Shown: positions 8,341 to 19,005, counted from the stretch's first letter. The stretch is 64,000 bases of DNA from Draconibacterium sediminis (GCF_000949475.1 NZ_JRHC01000001.1:124001-188000), one strand, 5' to 3'. A program made the numbers and translations. Notes: generated by a model not told the origin, from the sequence alone.

Positions 8341-8375
8341 CAAAAAAGCGGGCCCTGGAAAACCAGAGCCCGCTT
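8341..8375 (-). terminator. Rho-independent terminator of efp
   Basis: Stem GCGGGCCCTGG / CCAGAGCCCGC (one mismatch) with an AAAA loop. On the minus strand it is followed by TTTTTTG and lies 22 bp after the efp stop codon. Confidence 0.85.
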
Positions 8376-8396
8376 ATCTATTTAGCGTAAATATGT

Positions 8397-8966
8397 TTAC
8401 TGTTTTACACGTTCGCTGTATGAACGGTCGGCAGTGCTTACGCGAATTACGTCGCCTTCGTTAATAAACATTGGCACCATAACTTCAGCACCTGTTTCAA
8501 CGGTTGCCGGTTTCAAAGCTGTTGAGCTGGCTGTGTTACCTTTTTCACCTACAATTGTTTGGGTTACTGTTAACTCAACTTTGTCGGGCATTTCTGCTGT
8601 TAAAGGCAATTCTTCTTCGGCATGAAACTGAATTTCAATGATTTGTCCTTCTTTCATCAGGTCGTTGTTTTCAACCATCGAATCAGGAATGGAAATCTGC
8701 TCGTAAGTTTCAGTGTTCATTACATTTAATCCCATCTCATCGCGATACAGAAACTGGTATTGACGACGCTCAACACGAACATCATCAACCTTAACACCTG
8801 AATTAAATGTATTTTCAATTACCCTTCCGGTTTTTACATTTTTTAGTTTTGTACGTACAAAAGCGGGACCTTTACCCGGTTTTACGTGAAGGAATGATAC
8901 AATGGTGTAAATTTCACCTTTAAACAAAAAGCACATTCCATTTTTAAAATCTGCTGTAGAAGCCAT
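8397..8966 (-). CDS. efp: Elongation factor P
   Basis: 189 residues, the standard EF-P length and three-domain layout: a KOW-like N-terminal domain (1-65), then two OB folds. The exposed loop [10 protein letters not shown] puts Lys32 at the tip that in this family reaches the peptidyl-transferase centre and is often modified. The C-terminal signature region reads [24 protein letters not shown] relieves ribosome stalling on polyproline stretches. The gene appears monocistronic, with its own promoter at about 8996-9024 and a strong terminator. No EpmA-type modifying gene lies nearby. Confidence 0.96.
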   Translation of the reverse strand: MASTADFKNGMCFLFKGEIYTIVSFLHVKPGKGPAFVRTKLKNVKTGRVIENTFNSGVKVDDVRVERRQYQFLYRDEMGLNVMNTETYEQISIPDSMVENNDLMKEGQIIEIQFHAEEELPLTAEMPDKVELTVTQTIVGEKGNTASSTALKPATVETGAEVMVPMFINEGDVIRVSTADRSYSERVKQ

Positions 8967-8995
8967 GATAAATTAATTTCTTTTTATATGCGGTG

Positions 8996-9024
8996 CAAAA
9001 ATAATTAAATCCGTTAAAAATCAA
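8996..9024 (-). promoter_or_regulatory. Promoter of efp
   Basis: On the minus strand the -7 box is TATTTTTG (9003-8996), matching TAnnTTTG. A TTG (9024-9022) lies 18 bp further upstream as the -33 element. This predicts a start site near 8990 and a leader of about 25 nt before the efp ATG at 8966. Confidence 0.6.
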
Positions 9025-9059
9025 GCATTTCTAAATGCTTTTACTCAAAAGCCGAAAAT

Positions 9060-9794
9060 CTACTTTAAACTTTGTTCTACGCCATTAATTTTATAATGTT
9101 TTATAACGGTTTTAAGCGAACCTACCTGCATGTCGAACTCGATGTAAACCGGTACCTTGTCTTTTTTTGCCAGATAAAACCGCACTCCGTCCGACTTTTC
9201 AAGTACTTTCCCCTTCCGAACGGTCGGTGTCAGCACGTGGCAATCCACTTCTCCAACATCTGTCTTAATCTTTTCATCGCGCAAATATTGTATCGATATA
9301 TCCGATATTTTATCAGCATTAATTGTGGGATAAATAACTGCATCGCCGGGCTGAAGATTCTCAAACGGATTTTTGTGCACGAAATAAAAAAATACCGAAA
9401 CCAGATCGAGCAGATCATCGGGAACGGCACGCCACCCACTGCGGCTGCTGTTTATTGAATCAACATCGTGGTAAAAAAACGTCTCTGTATAACGGCGGTA
9501 GTTTCCTTCTTTTACATTCCGAATGGTTTTTACAGGAAGGCGCGTTTCGGCATCAACATACGTTTCGTAAATATCATAAACACCATATAGTTTATTGGCC
9601 AAACCCGTTGTTTTGCCCATAACGTGGTAATGAATGGCGGGCCGGTCGTTAAAAACCGTATCACTGATGGTCATCTCGGCTTCGCCACCTTTTACGAAAC
9701 TAAATTTCAGGTAAAATTTTAACGAAATATCCTCGGCAACGGTTGTTTGAGCTGCCAGAAAGAAAACGATAAGTATGGAGAGAAACTTGTTCAT
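9060..9794 (-). CDS. DUF3108 domain protein, exported
   Basis: 244 residues with a signal peptide (about 1-20, FLAAQTTVAE). The mature part is a single beta-rich domain matching the DUF3108 pattern: an early K-x-G-E-A-x-x-x-I strand (KGGEAEMTIS), aromatic Y-x-x-Y-E-T-Y-V-D (YDIYETYVDAETRLPVKTIR), and a final FYLAKKDKVPVYIEF. Family members are periplasmic and uncharacterised. Its ATG overlaps the tsaB stop (ATGA, 9794-9791), so it is the last gene of the four-gene operon starting with the DUF6427 gene. Confidence 0.8.
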   Translation of the reverse strand: MNKFLSILIVFFLAAQTTVAEDISLKFYLKFSFVKGGEAEMTISDTVFNDRPAIHYHVMGKTTGLANKLYGVYDIYETYVDAETRLPVKTIRNVKEGNYRRYTETFFYHDVDSINSSRSGWRAVPDDLLDLVSVFFYFVHKNPFENLQPGDAVIYPTINADKISDISIQYLRDEKIKTDVGEVDCHVLTPTVRKGKVLEKSDGVRFYLAKKDKVPVYIEFDMQVGSLKTVIKHYKINGVEQSLK

Positions 9795-10504
9795 TTTATT
9801 ACTTTGTTTTTTGGAATGGTTGCTACAAAATCCTTTAAATAAAAAGGCTCGAAATAAGCAACGTCTTCAAATTCATTTTTGTTGTACTTAATTTCTGCCA
9901 GATTTTGCATAAATCGTGCCGTTGTTTTGTCGGGCCCGGTAAACAAAGCGTTTACGTGCGTTAATTTTTCGCGGCATTTTTCGGCGCCATTTCCAAAAAA
10001 CAATATTTTTTTTGTTTGAAGATGCTCGGCAAAAGAGTTTTCATCAATAATTTCAGCAGTCACTTCGTTTATTGCCTTTCCTCCTTTTTCGAAAAGAGCA
10101 GTGTACACTTCCATACGGCGGGCATCAATCATCGGGCAAAATAACAGCTCTTCACCATCAGCTGCCTTGTAATATTCGCCGGCATTTTCGGCTACGTAAT
10201 GCCCCATTGCTTCAATCGAGCCAATACCAATAAGCGGTTTACCTAATCCGTAACACAAGCCTTTTGCCACCGATACGCCAATGCGCAAACCGGTGTACGA
10301 ACCAGGCCCTTTACTTACAGCCACTGCATCAATATTATGGATATCGAAATTGTTCTCGCTAAAAAGCTCCTCAATAAAAACGGTAAGCAACTTCGAGTGA
10401 TTTAATCCCTCAGTGCTTTCTTTTTGGTAAAGTGTTTTACCGTTTTCTGCCAGCGTAACCGAACAAACTTCGGTTGATGTTTCGATATTTAAAATAATTG
10501 CCAT
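9791..10504 (-). CDS. tsaB: tRNA threonylcarbamoyladenosine biosynthesis protein TsaB
   Basis: About 237 residues from the preferred ATG at 10504. That start gives the family N-terminus MAIILNIETSTEVCSVTL; an upstream in-frame ATG at 10531 would add nine unlikely residues. The ASKHA-fold signature KGPGSYTGLRIGVSVAKGLCYG is intact. TsaB is the inactive TsaD paralogue that partners TsaD and TsaE to make t6A37 in ANN-decoding tRNAs. It sits 33 bp after the carbamoyltransferase gene and overlaps the DUF3108 gene by 4 nt. tsaD and tsaE are not in the window. Confidence 0.93.
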   Translation of the reverse strand: MAIILNIETSTEVCSVTLAENGKTLYQKESTEGLNHSKLLTVFIEELFSENNFDIHNIDAVAVSKGPGSYTGLRIGVSVAKGLCYGLGKPLIGIGSIEAMGHYVAENAGEYYKAADGEELLFCPMIDARRMEVYTALFEKGGKAINEVTAEIIDENSFAEHLQTKKILFFGNGAEKCREKLTHVNALFTGPDKTTARFMQNLAEIKYNKNEFEDVAYFEPFYLKDFVATIPKNKVIK

Positions 10505-10537
10505 TTGAATCCTTTTAACAAAGTTCTGCAAAAATAG

Positions 10538-12187
10538 TTAAAGCAGAACAAACTTTCCATTTAACACCACGCCGTCGAGTTGCATTTTTTTTGCCGATTG
10601 CAGTGCATCCTCTTCGGTATGAACGATGGGTTCGCCACCTGCGTTAAACGAGGTATTTATCAATGCTTTTATTCCATGCTTTTCATCCAGCTGCTTAAGC
10701 AAGGCAAACAAAAACGGGTTCTCCGATTCTTTGGAAATGGATTGAAAACGTGCAGTTCCGTCGGCATGAATTGCGCCGGCTATTTCCTGTTGTTTTTTGG
10801 GAAGAACAGAAAAATCGAGCAACATAAATTTCGCCAACTGATGAACCTCCGGTTGGCCGGTAAAGTACTTTACGTTTTGTTCCAAAGCCACCGGTGCCAG
10901 CGGACGGTACCATTCGCGGCCCTTTTTCTCCATGCTTAGTTTTTTCGACAGTTCTTTCGAGCCGGCAAACGCTAAAACACTGCGGTTTCCCAAAGCACGC
11001 GGTCCGGCTTCGCCAAAGTTATTGCAAATGCCAATCAGCTTTTTAGCAGCCAGTTGTTCGGCCACTTCATTTATAGTTTCCTGTGAAAAACCGGCTTTAT
11101 AATTTTCAATTCCCCAATTGTTTAAATAGGCTGAATTAAGTTCAACGTTCCCGTGTTTTTTCCACTCGGCAAAAGCAGCAGCTCCCAAAGCTAACCCTGA
11201 GTCTTCGGTACACGGAGGGATAAAAACCTGCTGAAACATTTTGCTGTTTACGATGCGCGTATTGGCTACAATATTCAAAGCCGACCCGCCGGTAAAGTAC
11301 AAATTTTCAGTTCCGGTTTTTTGCTGCAACATTTGCAGCTTATTCAGTATTTCCTGAACAAAAAGTTCCTGCAGCGTTGCAGCTACATCCTGAATAAAGG
11401 GATCTTTCTGATTAAACGATTTCAGATCGACTCCCCAGTCCTTTTTTTCAGCCTCGAAAAAAACCGATGTTTTTCCCCAAATATCCTGGAAGAAATGGTT
11501 CCTTTTCAGCCAGTCGCCCAACTCGGGGCGGTAGTTTCCAAGGCCTGAAAATCCCATAAATTTTCCGGGAACGGCATTTTGTTCGGGCAGTTTTGCACCG
11601 ATTATTGCAAACACCAGCGCGTTGGCATTAAACAGCGTTGAGTAGGGTTTTAAATCCCAGTGGTATTCGAGCCACTCCAATTGGCCATTTTTAAATACCG
11701 CTGCTGAAAAATTGCTTAAACTGGCGCCACCATCAAAGTGAACCAGCAGGCTGTTATCGTGCATGTTGCAAAAAAAAGGCAGGCACGAAAACATATGCGC
11801 CAACTCGTGGTTCAATACCCAGGCTTCCTTTTCTTCGCCAAACCACCAGCATTTTCCTTTTTCCAAACCGGTGGCTAATTCGTGGTTTAACGGCGCTTCA
11901 AAACGCACTTCGCCACTTTGCAGCAAAAAGGTGCGCCCCACCACATTATCAACAAAAACAAGGTCGTAATCTTTGCCCAGTAGTTTCTTTTCTTTTAAAA
12001 TCGATTTCAGATGAATATGAAGCGAATTGTCTCGTTTGCGGCGCGAAATCCTTTCCTGCTGCAGGAACCACTCCACTTTTCCGTTTTGCATGAAGGCCAC
12101 ATTATGGTCGTGCACATAAAACGGGTGTTCATAATCAAACCGATCCTGAATACCATAAATCGCTAAAGTTGGCTTGTTCCTGTTCAT
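10538..12187 (-). CDS. NodU/CmcH-type carbamoyltransferase
   Basis: 549 residues. The N-terminal two thirds is the Kae1-like ASKHA domain (LLVHFDGGASLSNFSAAVF; GLGNYRPELGDW; YFTGGSALNIVANTRI). The C-terminal domain has the NodU family block ending NEFGEAGPRALGNRS-like (here NNFGEAGPRALGNRSVLA), then REWYRPLAPVAL and INTSFNAGGEPIVHT. Family members transfer a carbamoyl group from carbamoyl phosphate through a carbamoyl-adenylate to hydroxyls of sugars or antibiotics. The acceptor here is unknown, and no glycan or antibiotic cluster is adjacent. The start overlaps the DUF6427 stop (ATGA). Confidence 0.85.
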   Translation of the reverse strand: MNRNKPTLAIYGIQDRFDYEHPFYVHDHNVAFMQNGKVEWFLQQERISRRKRDNSLHIHLKSILKEKKLLGKDYDLVFVDNVVGRTFLLQSGEVRFEAPLNHELATGLEKGKCWWFGEEKEAWVLNHELAHMFSCLPFFCNMHDNSLLVHFDGGASLSNFSAAVFKNGQLEWLEYHWDLKPYSTLFNANALVFAIIGAKLPEQNAVPGKFMGFSGLGNYRPELGDWLKRNHFFQDIWGKTSVFFEAEKKDWGVDLKSFNQKDPFIQDVAATLQELFVQEILNKLQMLQQKTGTENLYFTGGSALNIVANTRIVNSKMFQQVFIPPCTEDSGLALGAAAFAEWKKHGNVELNSAYLNNWGIENYKAGFSQETINEVAEQLAAKKLIGICNNFGEAGPRALGNRSVLAFAGSKELSKKLSMEKKGREWYRPLAPVALEQNVKYFTGQPEVHQLAKFMLLDFSVLPKKQQEIAGAIHADGTARFQSISKESENPFLFALLKQLDEKHGIKALINTSFNAGGEPIVHTEEDALQSAKKMQLDGVVLNGKFVLL

Positions 12188-13182
12188 TGGAAAAAATCGA
12201 AAGAAAACTGCATGGAAACAACAATAAGCACTAAAAGGATAAAAAGCAACTCGCTCCAGAAGCGGCTTTTCATAAACACAAAATAGTTAGCAATAAGGTA
12301 AGTAACGGGAATTGCGGTAATAACCAGCATTTCCTGCGAGGTTACCGGGTTTAACGCAAATCCGGCCAGCGAAAAAATAAAAATCCAGAAAAATACTGTG
12401 AAGTACTTTCGCGAGCTGATCTTTTTGGTATCGTATTGTCCAAACATTCCAATACTTCCGGCAATAGTATATAATATTAGCGCTACCAGGTAAACCTGCA
12501 AGGGAATATTTGAACGGAAATGATTAACCGGTGTGACGATACTTTCTTTCATAATATTCAGCACCTCCAGCCAGCTGTCGGTTAACACGGCATAGGCAGC
12601 AGAAAAAGCAAAAGGAAGAAAGAACCCCAGGATCAAGGTGGTAAATTCGCGCCACCCGACTTCGCGGCCCAACAAGGCTATACCCACAATAAACGCAGGA
12701 ATCAGCACTGCAACATCGAGGTAAAAAAGCGCGCCTACTCCCAACAAAAATCCTACATCGAAAGTGGAAGAATAGGCTTTTTTCGTATCAAAAATGCCAA
12801 ACAGCCGGTAAACGGCAAGCAGCATAAATAAAGCCCCAAAATATACCGGATGCAAAGTGTGCATGGGCACAAAACCACCAACAATAACCACAAACAGCAA
12901 GGCAGGCAGCTTACTTTTTATTCGGATAAACATGAACCGGTCGTTTACCAATTGCATGGTGTAGGCCAGCAATATAACCATAACAATTCCGATAATAACC
13001 TGCACCAGTGGCTTGTCGTGAACCAGCCGGTAAATCAAATTAAAAAGGATGTTTTGATCTTCGCCCGGGAAATAGTTATAAGCAAACGGGTGCTGCAGGC
13101 TCTTTATCCACAGTGCAATTGTGACCAAAGGCACCAGGAACAAACTTACAGAACTGTTCGACTTTAACTTTTTTAGTATCAT
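12184..13182 (-). CDS. DUF6427 polytopic inner-membrane protein
   Basis: 332 residues, almost entirely hydrophobic, with about nine to ten predicted membrane helices. It contains the sequence FVPMHTLHPVYFGALFMLLA and a later FALNPVTSQEMLVITAIP that I associate with the Bacteroidota-specific DUF6427 family. Function is unknown. It is the first gene of the operon that continues into the carbamoyltransferase (ATGA overlap at 12187-12184), tsaB and the DUF3108 gene. This order suggests an envelope role rather than tRNA modification, but that is inference. Confidence 0.7.
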   Translation of the reverse strand: MILKKLKSNSSVSLFLVPLVTIALWIKSLQHPFAYNYFPGEDQNILFNLIYRLVHDKPLVQVIIGIVMVILLAYTMQLVNDRFMFIRIKSKLPALLFVVIVGGFVPMHTLHPVYFGALFMLLAVYRLFGIFDTKKAYSSTFDVGFLLGVGALFYLDVAVLIPAFIVGIALLGREVGWREFTTLILGFFLPFAFSAAYAVLTDSWLEVLNIMKESIVTPVNHFRSNIPLQVYLVALILYTIAGSIGMFGQYDTKKISSRKYFTVFFWIFIFSLAGFALNPVTSQEMLVITAIPVTYLIANYFVFMKSRFWSELLFILLVLIVVSMQFSFDFFQ

Positions 13183-13217
13183 GCCATTTTGCTTCTCAAT
13201 ACTTCAGAATATAAATA

Positions 13218-13262
13218 ACTCCGGACCTTGGCTCTCACATAAAAACAGCCAAAGTACGGAGT
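13218..13262 (-). terminator. Stem-loop terminator after purD
   Basis: A 16-bp stem with two mismatched pairs (ACTCCGGACCTTGGCT with AGCCAAAGTACGGAGT) and a 13-nt loop, 18 bp after the purD stop on the minus strand. The U-tract is better on the plus side (CTTTTT), so it may act in both directions or as a leader structure for the DUF6427 operon. Confidence 0.5.
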
Positions 13263-13279
13263 CTTTTTAAGCCGTAGGA

Positions 13280-14548
13280 TTAAAGATCGAATCCCAGGTC
13301 TTTACGGTAATATTTTCCTTCGAATTCGATATGTGCGGCGTTTTTAAATGAAGTAGCCAGTGCATCGTTCATATCCGTTCCGTACGAACTTACCGAAATC
13401 ACACGACCTCCGGCTGTAACCACATCGTCGCCTGCCTGTTTTGTTCCTGCATGAAAAACAAGACTGTCAGTTACCTTTTCAGTTCCGGTAATCACTTTTC
13501 CTTTTTCGTAATCTCCCGGATATCCGCCTGAAACCAACATTACAGTAACGGCAGCACGCTCGTCGAATTCAATCTCTTTTTCGCCAAGTGTTCCGCTGGC
13601 AGCTCCATCAAGCAACTCAACAAAGTCAGATTTTACACGCAACATAACCGCTTCGGTTTCCGGATCGCCCATACGCACGTTGTACTCAATTACATACGGC
13701 TCGTTGTTTACATTTATCAGTCCGAAGAAGATAAATCCACAGTAGTCGATTCCATCTTTTGCCAAGCCCGAAACCGTAGGAGCAATGATCCGCTTCTCCA
13801 CTTTTTCCATGAATACGGCATCAACAAACGGGACCGGTGTAATGGCACCCATTCCGCCGGTATTTAAGCCGGTATCGCCTTCGCCAATTCGTTTATAATC
13901 TTTTGCTTCGGGAAGAATTTTATAATCTTTACCATCGGTAAGAACAAATACCGAAACTTCCACGCCGCTCAAAAACTCTTCGATTACCACTTTGCTGCTG
14001 GCCTCGCCAAACTGCCCGTCGAGCATTTCCTTCAGCGAGTTTTGTGCCTCTTCCAGCGAGTCGATGATCAGCACCCCTTTACCGGCAGCCAAACCATCAG
14101 CTTTAAGCACATACGGCGATTGCATGGTGGTCAGGAACTCAACACCTTTATCCAGGTTATCGGCAGTTACCGTAAAATATTTTGCTGTAGGAATGTCGTG
14201 ACGAGCCATAAAAGCTTTGGCAAAGTCCTTACTTCCTTCCAGTTCGGCACCGGCTTTTTTCGGGCCAACAACTTTTACCGATGCCAGTTCAGGATCGGCA
14301 GCAAAAAAATCGTGCAGTCCTTCTACCAAAGGCACTTCCGGCCCCACTAACATCAGGTCGATGTTATTTTCGAGCACCAGTGTTTTTATTTTCTGAAAAT
14401 CAGAAACACCTGCATCCAGGTTGGTTCCCAATTCAGATGTACCGGCATTTCCCGGTGCAAAAAACAAATTATCTACTTTTTCGCTTTGTTTAATTTTCCA
14501 TCCCAAAGCGTGCTCTCTTCCTCCCGAGCCTACAATCAAAATATTCAT
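13280..14548 (-). CDS. purD: Phosphoribosylamine--glycine ligase
   Basis: 422 residues, normal GARS length. It starts with the nucleotide-binding [19 protein letters not shown] and has the ATP-grasp elements [33 protein letters not shown], the family signature [13 protein letters not shown], and [11 protein letters not shown] in the C-terminal domain. It catalyses the second step of de novo purine synthesis in the cytosol. It lies 23 bp downstream of the DUF2723 gene and is probably cotranscribed with it. No other pur gene is in the window. Confidence 0.97.
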   Translation of the reverse strand: MNILIVGSGGREHALGWKIKQSEKVDNLFFAPGNAGTSELGTNLDAGVSDFQKIKTLVLENNIDLMLVGPEVPLVEGLHDFFAADPELASVKVVGPKKAGAELEGSKDFAKAFMARHDIPTAKYFTVTADNLDKGVEFLTTMQSPYVLKADGLAAGKGVLIIDSLEEAQNSLKEMLDGQFGEASSKVVIEEFLSGVEVSVFVLTDGKDYKILPEAKDYKRIGEGDTGLNTGGMGAITPVPFVDAVFMEKVEKRIIAPTVSGLAKDGIDYCGFIFFGLINVNNEPYVIEYNVRMGDPETEAVMLRVKSDFVELLDGAASGTLGEKEIEFDERAAVTVMLVSGGYPGDYEKGKVITGTEKVTDSLVFHAGTKQAGDDVVTAGGRVISVSSYGTDMNDALATSFKNAAHIEFEGKYYRKDLGFDL

Positions 14549-14571
14549 CAGTATGTTGCTTTTAATTTTTA

Positions 14572-17500
14572 CTATTGCATGTTGCCATATCGTTCGAAAT
14601 AGCTTTGCAGGCTTCCGCCAATTTGTTCAGCCAATTCGCTGTTACCCGCTTTTGAAGCTGTTCGTTGCAGCTGCTGCATATAGAACAGCTTGCGTTGAAT
14701 CTCTTCCATAATGCCCCCCATAAACTTAGGCTGTAGTGAGAAATAATAAGTCAGTTCGTCGTTGAATACGCCATATGCGGTTTCAACCATTTCAAGACCT
14801 TTATCGTTTGCACCAGCCCGGATATAACCGTCGGCCAGTTCCAGGGCAAAATATTCGTAAGGTATAATGCTGTTTGGTAACAACTCGTTGCAGCGGTCGA
14901 TAACTGCAATGGCCGAATCCTTTTTACCTTCTTCAATCAATGCCGATGCCAGTCGGTTAAAACTGTTCCGGATGTTGGTCATCATGCGGGTATTGGTTTC
15001 GTCGAGGTACACTTCAGGGTCGTTCATGTTACCCCACTCGAAGTTGTTCATCAGGTTATCGTACATCGCAGATGTATTCACCCGGCCAAACTGCAATTGC
15101 TGCGGATTACTCTGGGTTTTTATCGGAACCAAACGGTAGGCAAAACCTTCCACCTGGAAATAATCCTCAAGATTCAGGTATTTGCTGCGGCCAACGGTAA
15201 TCGACCAGTAAATAGGACGTTCCCAGTTGTTGGTTGCCAACATATCGAGCACCATCATTTCATCTTTCGATAACATACTTTTGCCCGACAAATCAATAAC
15301 TATCTCGTCAACAATTTTGTCGTAATCTTCCGGAGCAACCACTTTATTTCTGATCACTGCTTCCTTATCCACTTTAAACTGAAGTTTCTTTTTCGGAAGA
15401 TAAGCTGCATTGTCGGCCTGCTGCAGTTTGGTAGCCGGGTCATCATTGGCAATCCAATCAATGCCCTGTTTTAATCCAACAAAATCACGCTTGAAGCGTG
15501 GATCATCAACAATGTAAACCGCATCGCGGGTTCCCAACAGATACTGATCGGGCTTTAACGTAAAATCGATTGGCTCCGAATCGTAAGCTTGTCGGCGCAT
15601 CTGATCGATATACCAATCGGTTTGCAGATAACTTAAGTTACACACACGGACGTCGGTCCGAACACCTTCCACCTCCTGGTTATACCACAGCGGGAATGTA
15701 TCGTTATCGCCATTGGTGAAAATCACCGCATTTGGCTCGCATGTTTTCAGGTAATTGGCACCAAAATCGCGGGCAGTATATCGTCCTGATCGATCGTGGT
15801 CGTCCCAGTTTTGCGCTCCCATAATTCCGGGAACCAAAATCAGCGTTACCAGTCCGGCAATTCCTCCGGCAAGTGTTTCAGGAATGTATTTTTTTAATGT
15901 TTCGGAAATGGCCAGCACTCCCAAACCAATCCAGATTGCAAAGGCATAGAACGAACCGGCATAAGCATAATCGCGTTCGCGCGGCTGGTGCGGATACTGG
16001 TTCAGATAAATTACGATGGCCAAGCCGGTTAATACAAACAGCAGGAATACCACCCAAAGTCCTTTCCGGCCTTCTTTACCGCGGTTATACTGGAAAAAGA
16101 TGCCCAGTAATCCGAGCAGTAGGGGCAGGAAGAAATAGGTGTTTCGGGCTTTGTTATTGGCCAGTTCAGCAGGTAAATTATCCTGATTGCCCAAACGAGC
16201 CTCATCAATAAATTTTATACCACTCAACCAGTTTCCGTATAGTATATCTCCGTGTCCCTGAATATCGTTTTGGCGCCCCACAAAGTTCCACATAAAGTAG
16301 CGCCAGTACATATGATTTACCTGGTAGCGAAAGAAAAACCGCAGGTTTTCGCCCATGGTTGGTTTTACAATGGTTTCCACCTCGCCACGTTCGTTGCGGA
16401 ACTGAATACGTGTACCTTTTATTTGTGCCCACTGCTGATAATCCTGCTCGTGTTGCGGATCCATATTGCTCCACATACGCGGGAAAACGGTGGTGAATTT
16501 CTCGTCGTAATTCGGATTAAAACGGTGATACGTAATTTTGTATTTTCCGTCGACCTGCGAATAAACCGGACTTCCTTCAGTAAAACGATCGCCCACTTTG
16601 TAAGGCGAATTGTAGTACTGGCCGCTAAACAACGGACGCGATCCGTATTGTTCGCGGTTGAGGTAGCCCAGCAGCGAGAAAGTATCGTTCGGACTATTCT
16701 GATCCATTGGCGGTTGAGCCGATGAACGAATAATTATTATAGCAAACGATGAGTAACCGATAAGAATTACGGCAACCCCCAGTAATACAGTGTTCCATAC
16801 CACTTTTTGTTTTTTGTGCGTGTAGTAAATTCCAAAAGCTATGGCAGCAATTACCAGCACAACATAAAAGAAAACGCCTGAGTGATAAGGCAAACCAAAG
16901 CCGTTAACAAACATCAGTTCGAACCACGATGCAATGGTTACAAAACCCGGAATAATACCGTACATTATAGCTCCCAGCAACACCACCGAAGCCACCAAAG
17001 CCCAGATAATACCGTTGCGGGTTACTTCATATTTTCTGAAATAATAAACAAAAACAATGGCCGGAATTGCCAGCAGATTCAGTAAGTGAACCCCGATTGA
17101 CAGGCCAACTACGTAAGCAATAAATATCAGCCAGCGGTTGGCATATTTTTCGTCGGCAACGTTTTCCCATTTTAAAATGGCCCAGAATACCACTGCCGTT
17201 AACAACGACGAGCTGGCGTAAACTTCGCCTTCAACAGCCGAAAACCAGAATGTATCGGAGAATGTGTAAGCCAGCGCTCCCACCAAACCGGCTGCGCAAA
17301 TTGAAATGGTTTGCCCCAGTGAAACCTCTTCGGCTTTTACCATTATCTTTTTTGCCAGGTGGGTGATGGTCCAAAACAGGAACATAATGGTTCCGGCACT
17401 GGCCAGTGCTGAAAGCACATTCACCATTTTTGCGGCGCCTTCAGGGCCTGCAAATAGTGTGAAGAAGCGGCCAACGATCATAAAAATCGGTGCCCCCGGC

Positions 17501-17652
17501 GGGTGACCTACTTCAAATTTAAAAGCTGTTGTAATAAATTCGCCACAGTCCCAAAAACTTACAGTGGGTTCAATGGTCATTAAATAAACAATGGCTGCAA
17601 TTAAAAAACTAACCCAGCCAAAAACGATATTAAACAATCTGTATTGCTTCAT
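14572..17652 (-). CDS. DUF2723 family polytopic membrane protein, glycosyltransferase-like
   Basis: 1026 residues from the chosen ATG at 17652 ([19 protein letters not shown]). The frame stays open upstream to 17919, but that extension is not signal-like and would fill the intergenic region. The N-terminal half is a PMT/GT-C-like membrane domain with the DUF2723 hallmark [20 protein letters not shown] followed by VGHPPGAP. Further helices reach about residue 600, then comes a soluble region ([32 protein letters not shown]) and a helical, TPR-like C-terminus. The family is predicted to transfer lipid-linked sugars across the membrane, but no substrate is known. The same gene order with purD suggests only cotranscription. 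Confidence 0.82.
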   Translation of the reverse strand: MKQYRLFNIVFGWVSFLIAAIVYLMTIEPTVSFWDCGEFITTAFKFEVGHPPGAPIFMIVGRFFTLFAGPEGAAKMVNVLSALASAGTIMFLFWTITHLAKKIMVKAEEVSLGQTISICAAGLVGALAYTFSDTFWFSAVEGEVYASSSLLTAVVFWAILKWENVADEKYANRWLIFIAYVVGLSIGVHLLNLLAIPAIVFVYYFRKYEVTRNGIIWALVASVVLLGAIMYGIIPGFVTIASWFELMFVNGFGLPYHSGVFFYVVLVIAAIAFGIYYTHKKQKVVWNTVLLGVAVILIGYSSFAIIIIRSSAQPPMDQNSPNDTFSLLGYLNREQYGSRPLFSGQYYNSPYKVGDRFTEGSPVYSQVDGKYKITYHRFNPNYDEKFTTVFPRMWSNMDPQHEQDYQQWAQIKGTRIQFRNERGEVETIVKPTMGENLRFFFRYQVNHMYWRYFMWNFVGRQNDIQGHGDILYGNWLSGIKFIDEARLGNQDNLPAELANNKARNTYFFLPLLLGLLGIFFQYNRGKEGRKGLWVVFLLFVLTGLAIVIYLNQYPHQPRERDYAYAGSFYAFAIWIGLGVLAISETLKKYIPETLAGGIAGLVTLILVPGIMGAQNWDDHDRSGRYTARDFGANYLKTCEPNAVIFTNGDNDTFPLWYNQEVEGVRTDVRVCNLSYLQTDWYIDQMRRQAYDSEPIDFTLKPDQYLLGTRDAVYIVDDPRFKRDFVGLKQGIDWIANDDPATKLQQADNAAYLPKKKLQFKVDKEAVIRNKVVAPEDYDKIVDEIVIDLSGKSMLSKDEMMVLDMLATNNWERPIYWSITVGRSKYLNLEDYFQVEGFAYRLVPIKTQSNPQQLQFGRVNTSAMYDNLMNNFEWGNMNDPEVYLDETNTRMMTNIRNSFNRLASALIEEGKKDSAIAVIDRCNELLPNSIIPYEYFALELADGYIRAGANDKGLEMVETAYGVFNDELTYYFSLQPKFMGGIMEEIQRKLFYMQQLQRTASKAGNSELAEQIGGSLQSYFERYGNMQ

Positions 17653-17991
17653 TTTCAAGTGATTTCTGAAAGCGTAAATGTTCGAAATTTTTAATAGTTG
17701 CGAAGATAAGGCTTTTGCTGAAAACTCAGAGAACAGTATATTATAATTAAAGCTTATTAACGTGAAATGTAGCCAACAACTATAGGCTAACAAGTGCGGA
17801 AGAGGGCATTTTTTTGCAAATTCATTACCTTTTGCAATTAGAAGGGGGCATTTTTTCAAAAATATATGGTCTTCTGTATGCGGAAGTCTAAATATTTTTG
17901 CCCAAATGTGCCCTTCCAACTGCAGCTTTATGAGGTTTTACATAAATGAAGCCGGAAAGAATTACAAAATCATAAAACTTATTTCCCGAAC
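17653..17991. other. Intergenic region, no gene seen
   Basis: About 340 bp, AT-rich, with two imperfect copies of a GGGCATTTTTTT-CAAA motif around 17804 and 17847. No terminator, promoter consensus or RNA gene could be assigned with confidence. Confidence 0.4.
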
Positions 17992-18900
17992 TCAGCTTTT
18001 ACTGTTAAGCCGGTATCCAAGCACAAATTCGTGAGTATTCAGTGTTTTACTATTCAGAAAATCATTAAAACTATAGCTATATCCAAGTCGGAATTTTTGT
18101 TTCAAGTCTACTCCCAACATGAGTGAGTGGAAATCCTCGAAATCAAAATTCTGGTACCCGCCCCAGAATGTGTTTTTGTATTCTGCAAAAATTCCAGGTA
18201 TAAGCGTATAGTCTTCATCGGAATAGTCGACCATAAGATTTGGGGTGAACGCAAAGTTCTGTGTATTAACAATTTTATAAGAAAAAACTCCGGTAAAAAC
18301 CGCAGGAATATCAATCGCCAAATTATCTTCACCGGAAATTTGTTCCTGAACGGTTACACTCAATCCTGCACTTAACCTTTCCGAATAAATAAAAACACCC
18401 ATATTTCCATTAAACGTTTTGTAATGTTCATCCAGAGGATTTTCAAAAAAAGGATCATTGGGATCAAGAGAAACATATTCAGACAAGGCATTCTTGTGGA
18501 AAGTAGTACCGCCCGAAATTCCGAAACTTAAAATAGCAGCATCAAAAACATTGAAGTCATAGGCATAATTTACTTTCACTAGATTAGCTGTTTCGAGACT
18601 GAGCTTTGTATGGTAAAAATCGAGCCCTATGGTTCCGGCTTTTTGAGATATTTTATAATCGAACGAAGCAGCAAACAAATTATAGGATTCCTTCCCAAAG
18701 TCTCCAAAATCGTAGGCCAGGTGAGAAAAGGATCCATAAATCCAATCGGATGGAGTAGAAATTGCCGCCGGGTTTTGGAATGATAGTCCCATCCAATAAG
18801 CTCCTTCCTGAGCTAACGATTTTTGGTTAGAAAAATGGAATACCAAGCTTAACACGGTAAATAGTTTTAATACAATGTGCCTGCTGCTTTTGACTTTCAT
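17992..18900 (-). CDS. PorP/SprF-like type IX secretion outer-membrane protein, copy 1
   Basis: 302 residues with a signal peptide (about 1-30, cleaved near SLAQ). The mature start EGAYWMGLSFQNPAAI-TPSDW resembles the Asn-Pro-Ala box of PorP/SprF proteins, and the rest alternates beta strands (YKISQKAGTIGLDFYHTK, LMLGVDLKQKFRLGYSYSF) up to a C-terminal strand HEFVLGYRLN. In gliding Bacteroidota such proteins help secrete or anchor SprB-like adhesins. There is no gliding or T9SS operon nearby. The neighbour at 19006 is a clear paralogue, 105 bp upstream, so the pair arose by tandem duplication. The family call is less certain than the barrel topology. Confidence 0.65.
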   Translation of the reverse strand: MKVKSSRHIVLKLFTVLSLVFHFSNQKSLAQEGAYWMGLSFQNPAAISTPSDWIYGSFSHLAYDFGDFGKESYNLFAASFDYKISQKAGTIGLDFYHTKLSLETANLVKVNYAYDFNVFDAAILSFGISGGTTFHKNALSEYVSLDPNDPFFENPLDEHYKTFNGNMGVFIYSERLSAGLSVTVQEQISGEDNLAIDIPAVFTGVFSYKIVNTQNFAFTPNLMVDYSDEDYTLIPGIFAEYKNTFWGGYQNFDFEDFHSLMLGVDLKQKFRLGYSYSFNDFLNSKTLNTHEFVLGYRLNSKS

Positions 18901-18943
18901 TACTATATGGTTTTTGTTCGAAATAATTATATCTGTTCTTTAC

Positions 18944-18970
18944 CAAAATTAAGCTTGCTTAAACATCACA
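18944..18970 (-). promoter_or_regulatory. Candidate promoter of PorP/SprF-like copy 1
   Basis: The minus-strand -7 box TAATTTTG (18951-18944) matches TAnnTTTG, with TTG at 18970-18968 as a -33 element after 16 bp. It predicts a leader of about 35-40 nt, and means the two paralogues need not be cotranscribed. Confidence 0.45.
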
Positions 18971-19005
18971 ACTCGCTACACCACTCCTTCAGCAATATGG
19001 CTTTA

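Noticed and set aside
17653-17919. N-terminal extension of the DUF2723 protein
   Set aside because: The frame is open but the extension is not hydrophobic in the right way, and the family N-terminus begins at [13 protein letters not shown].
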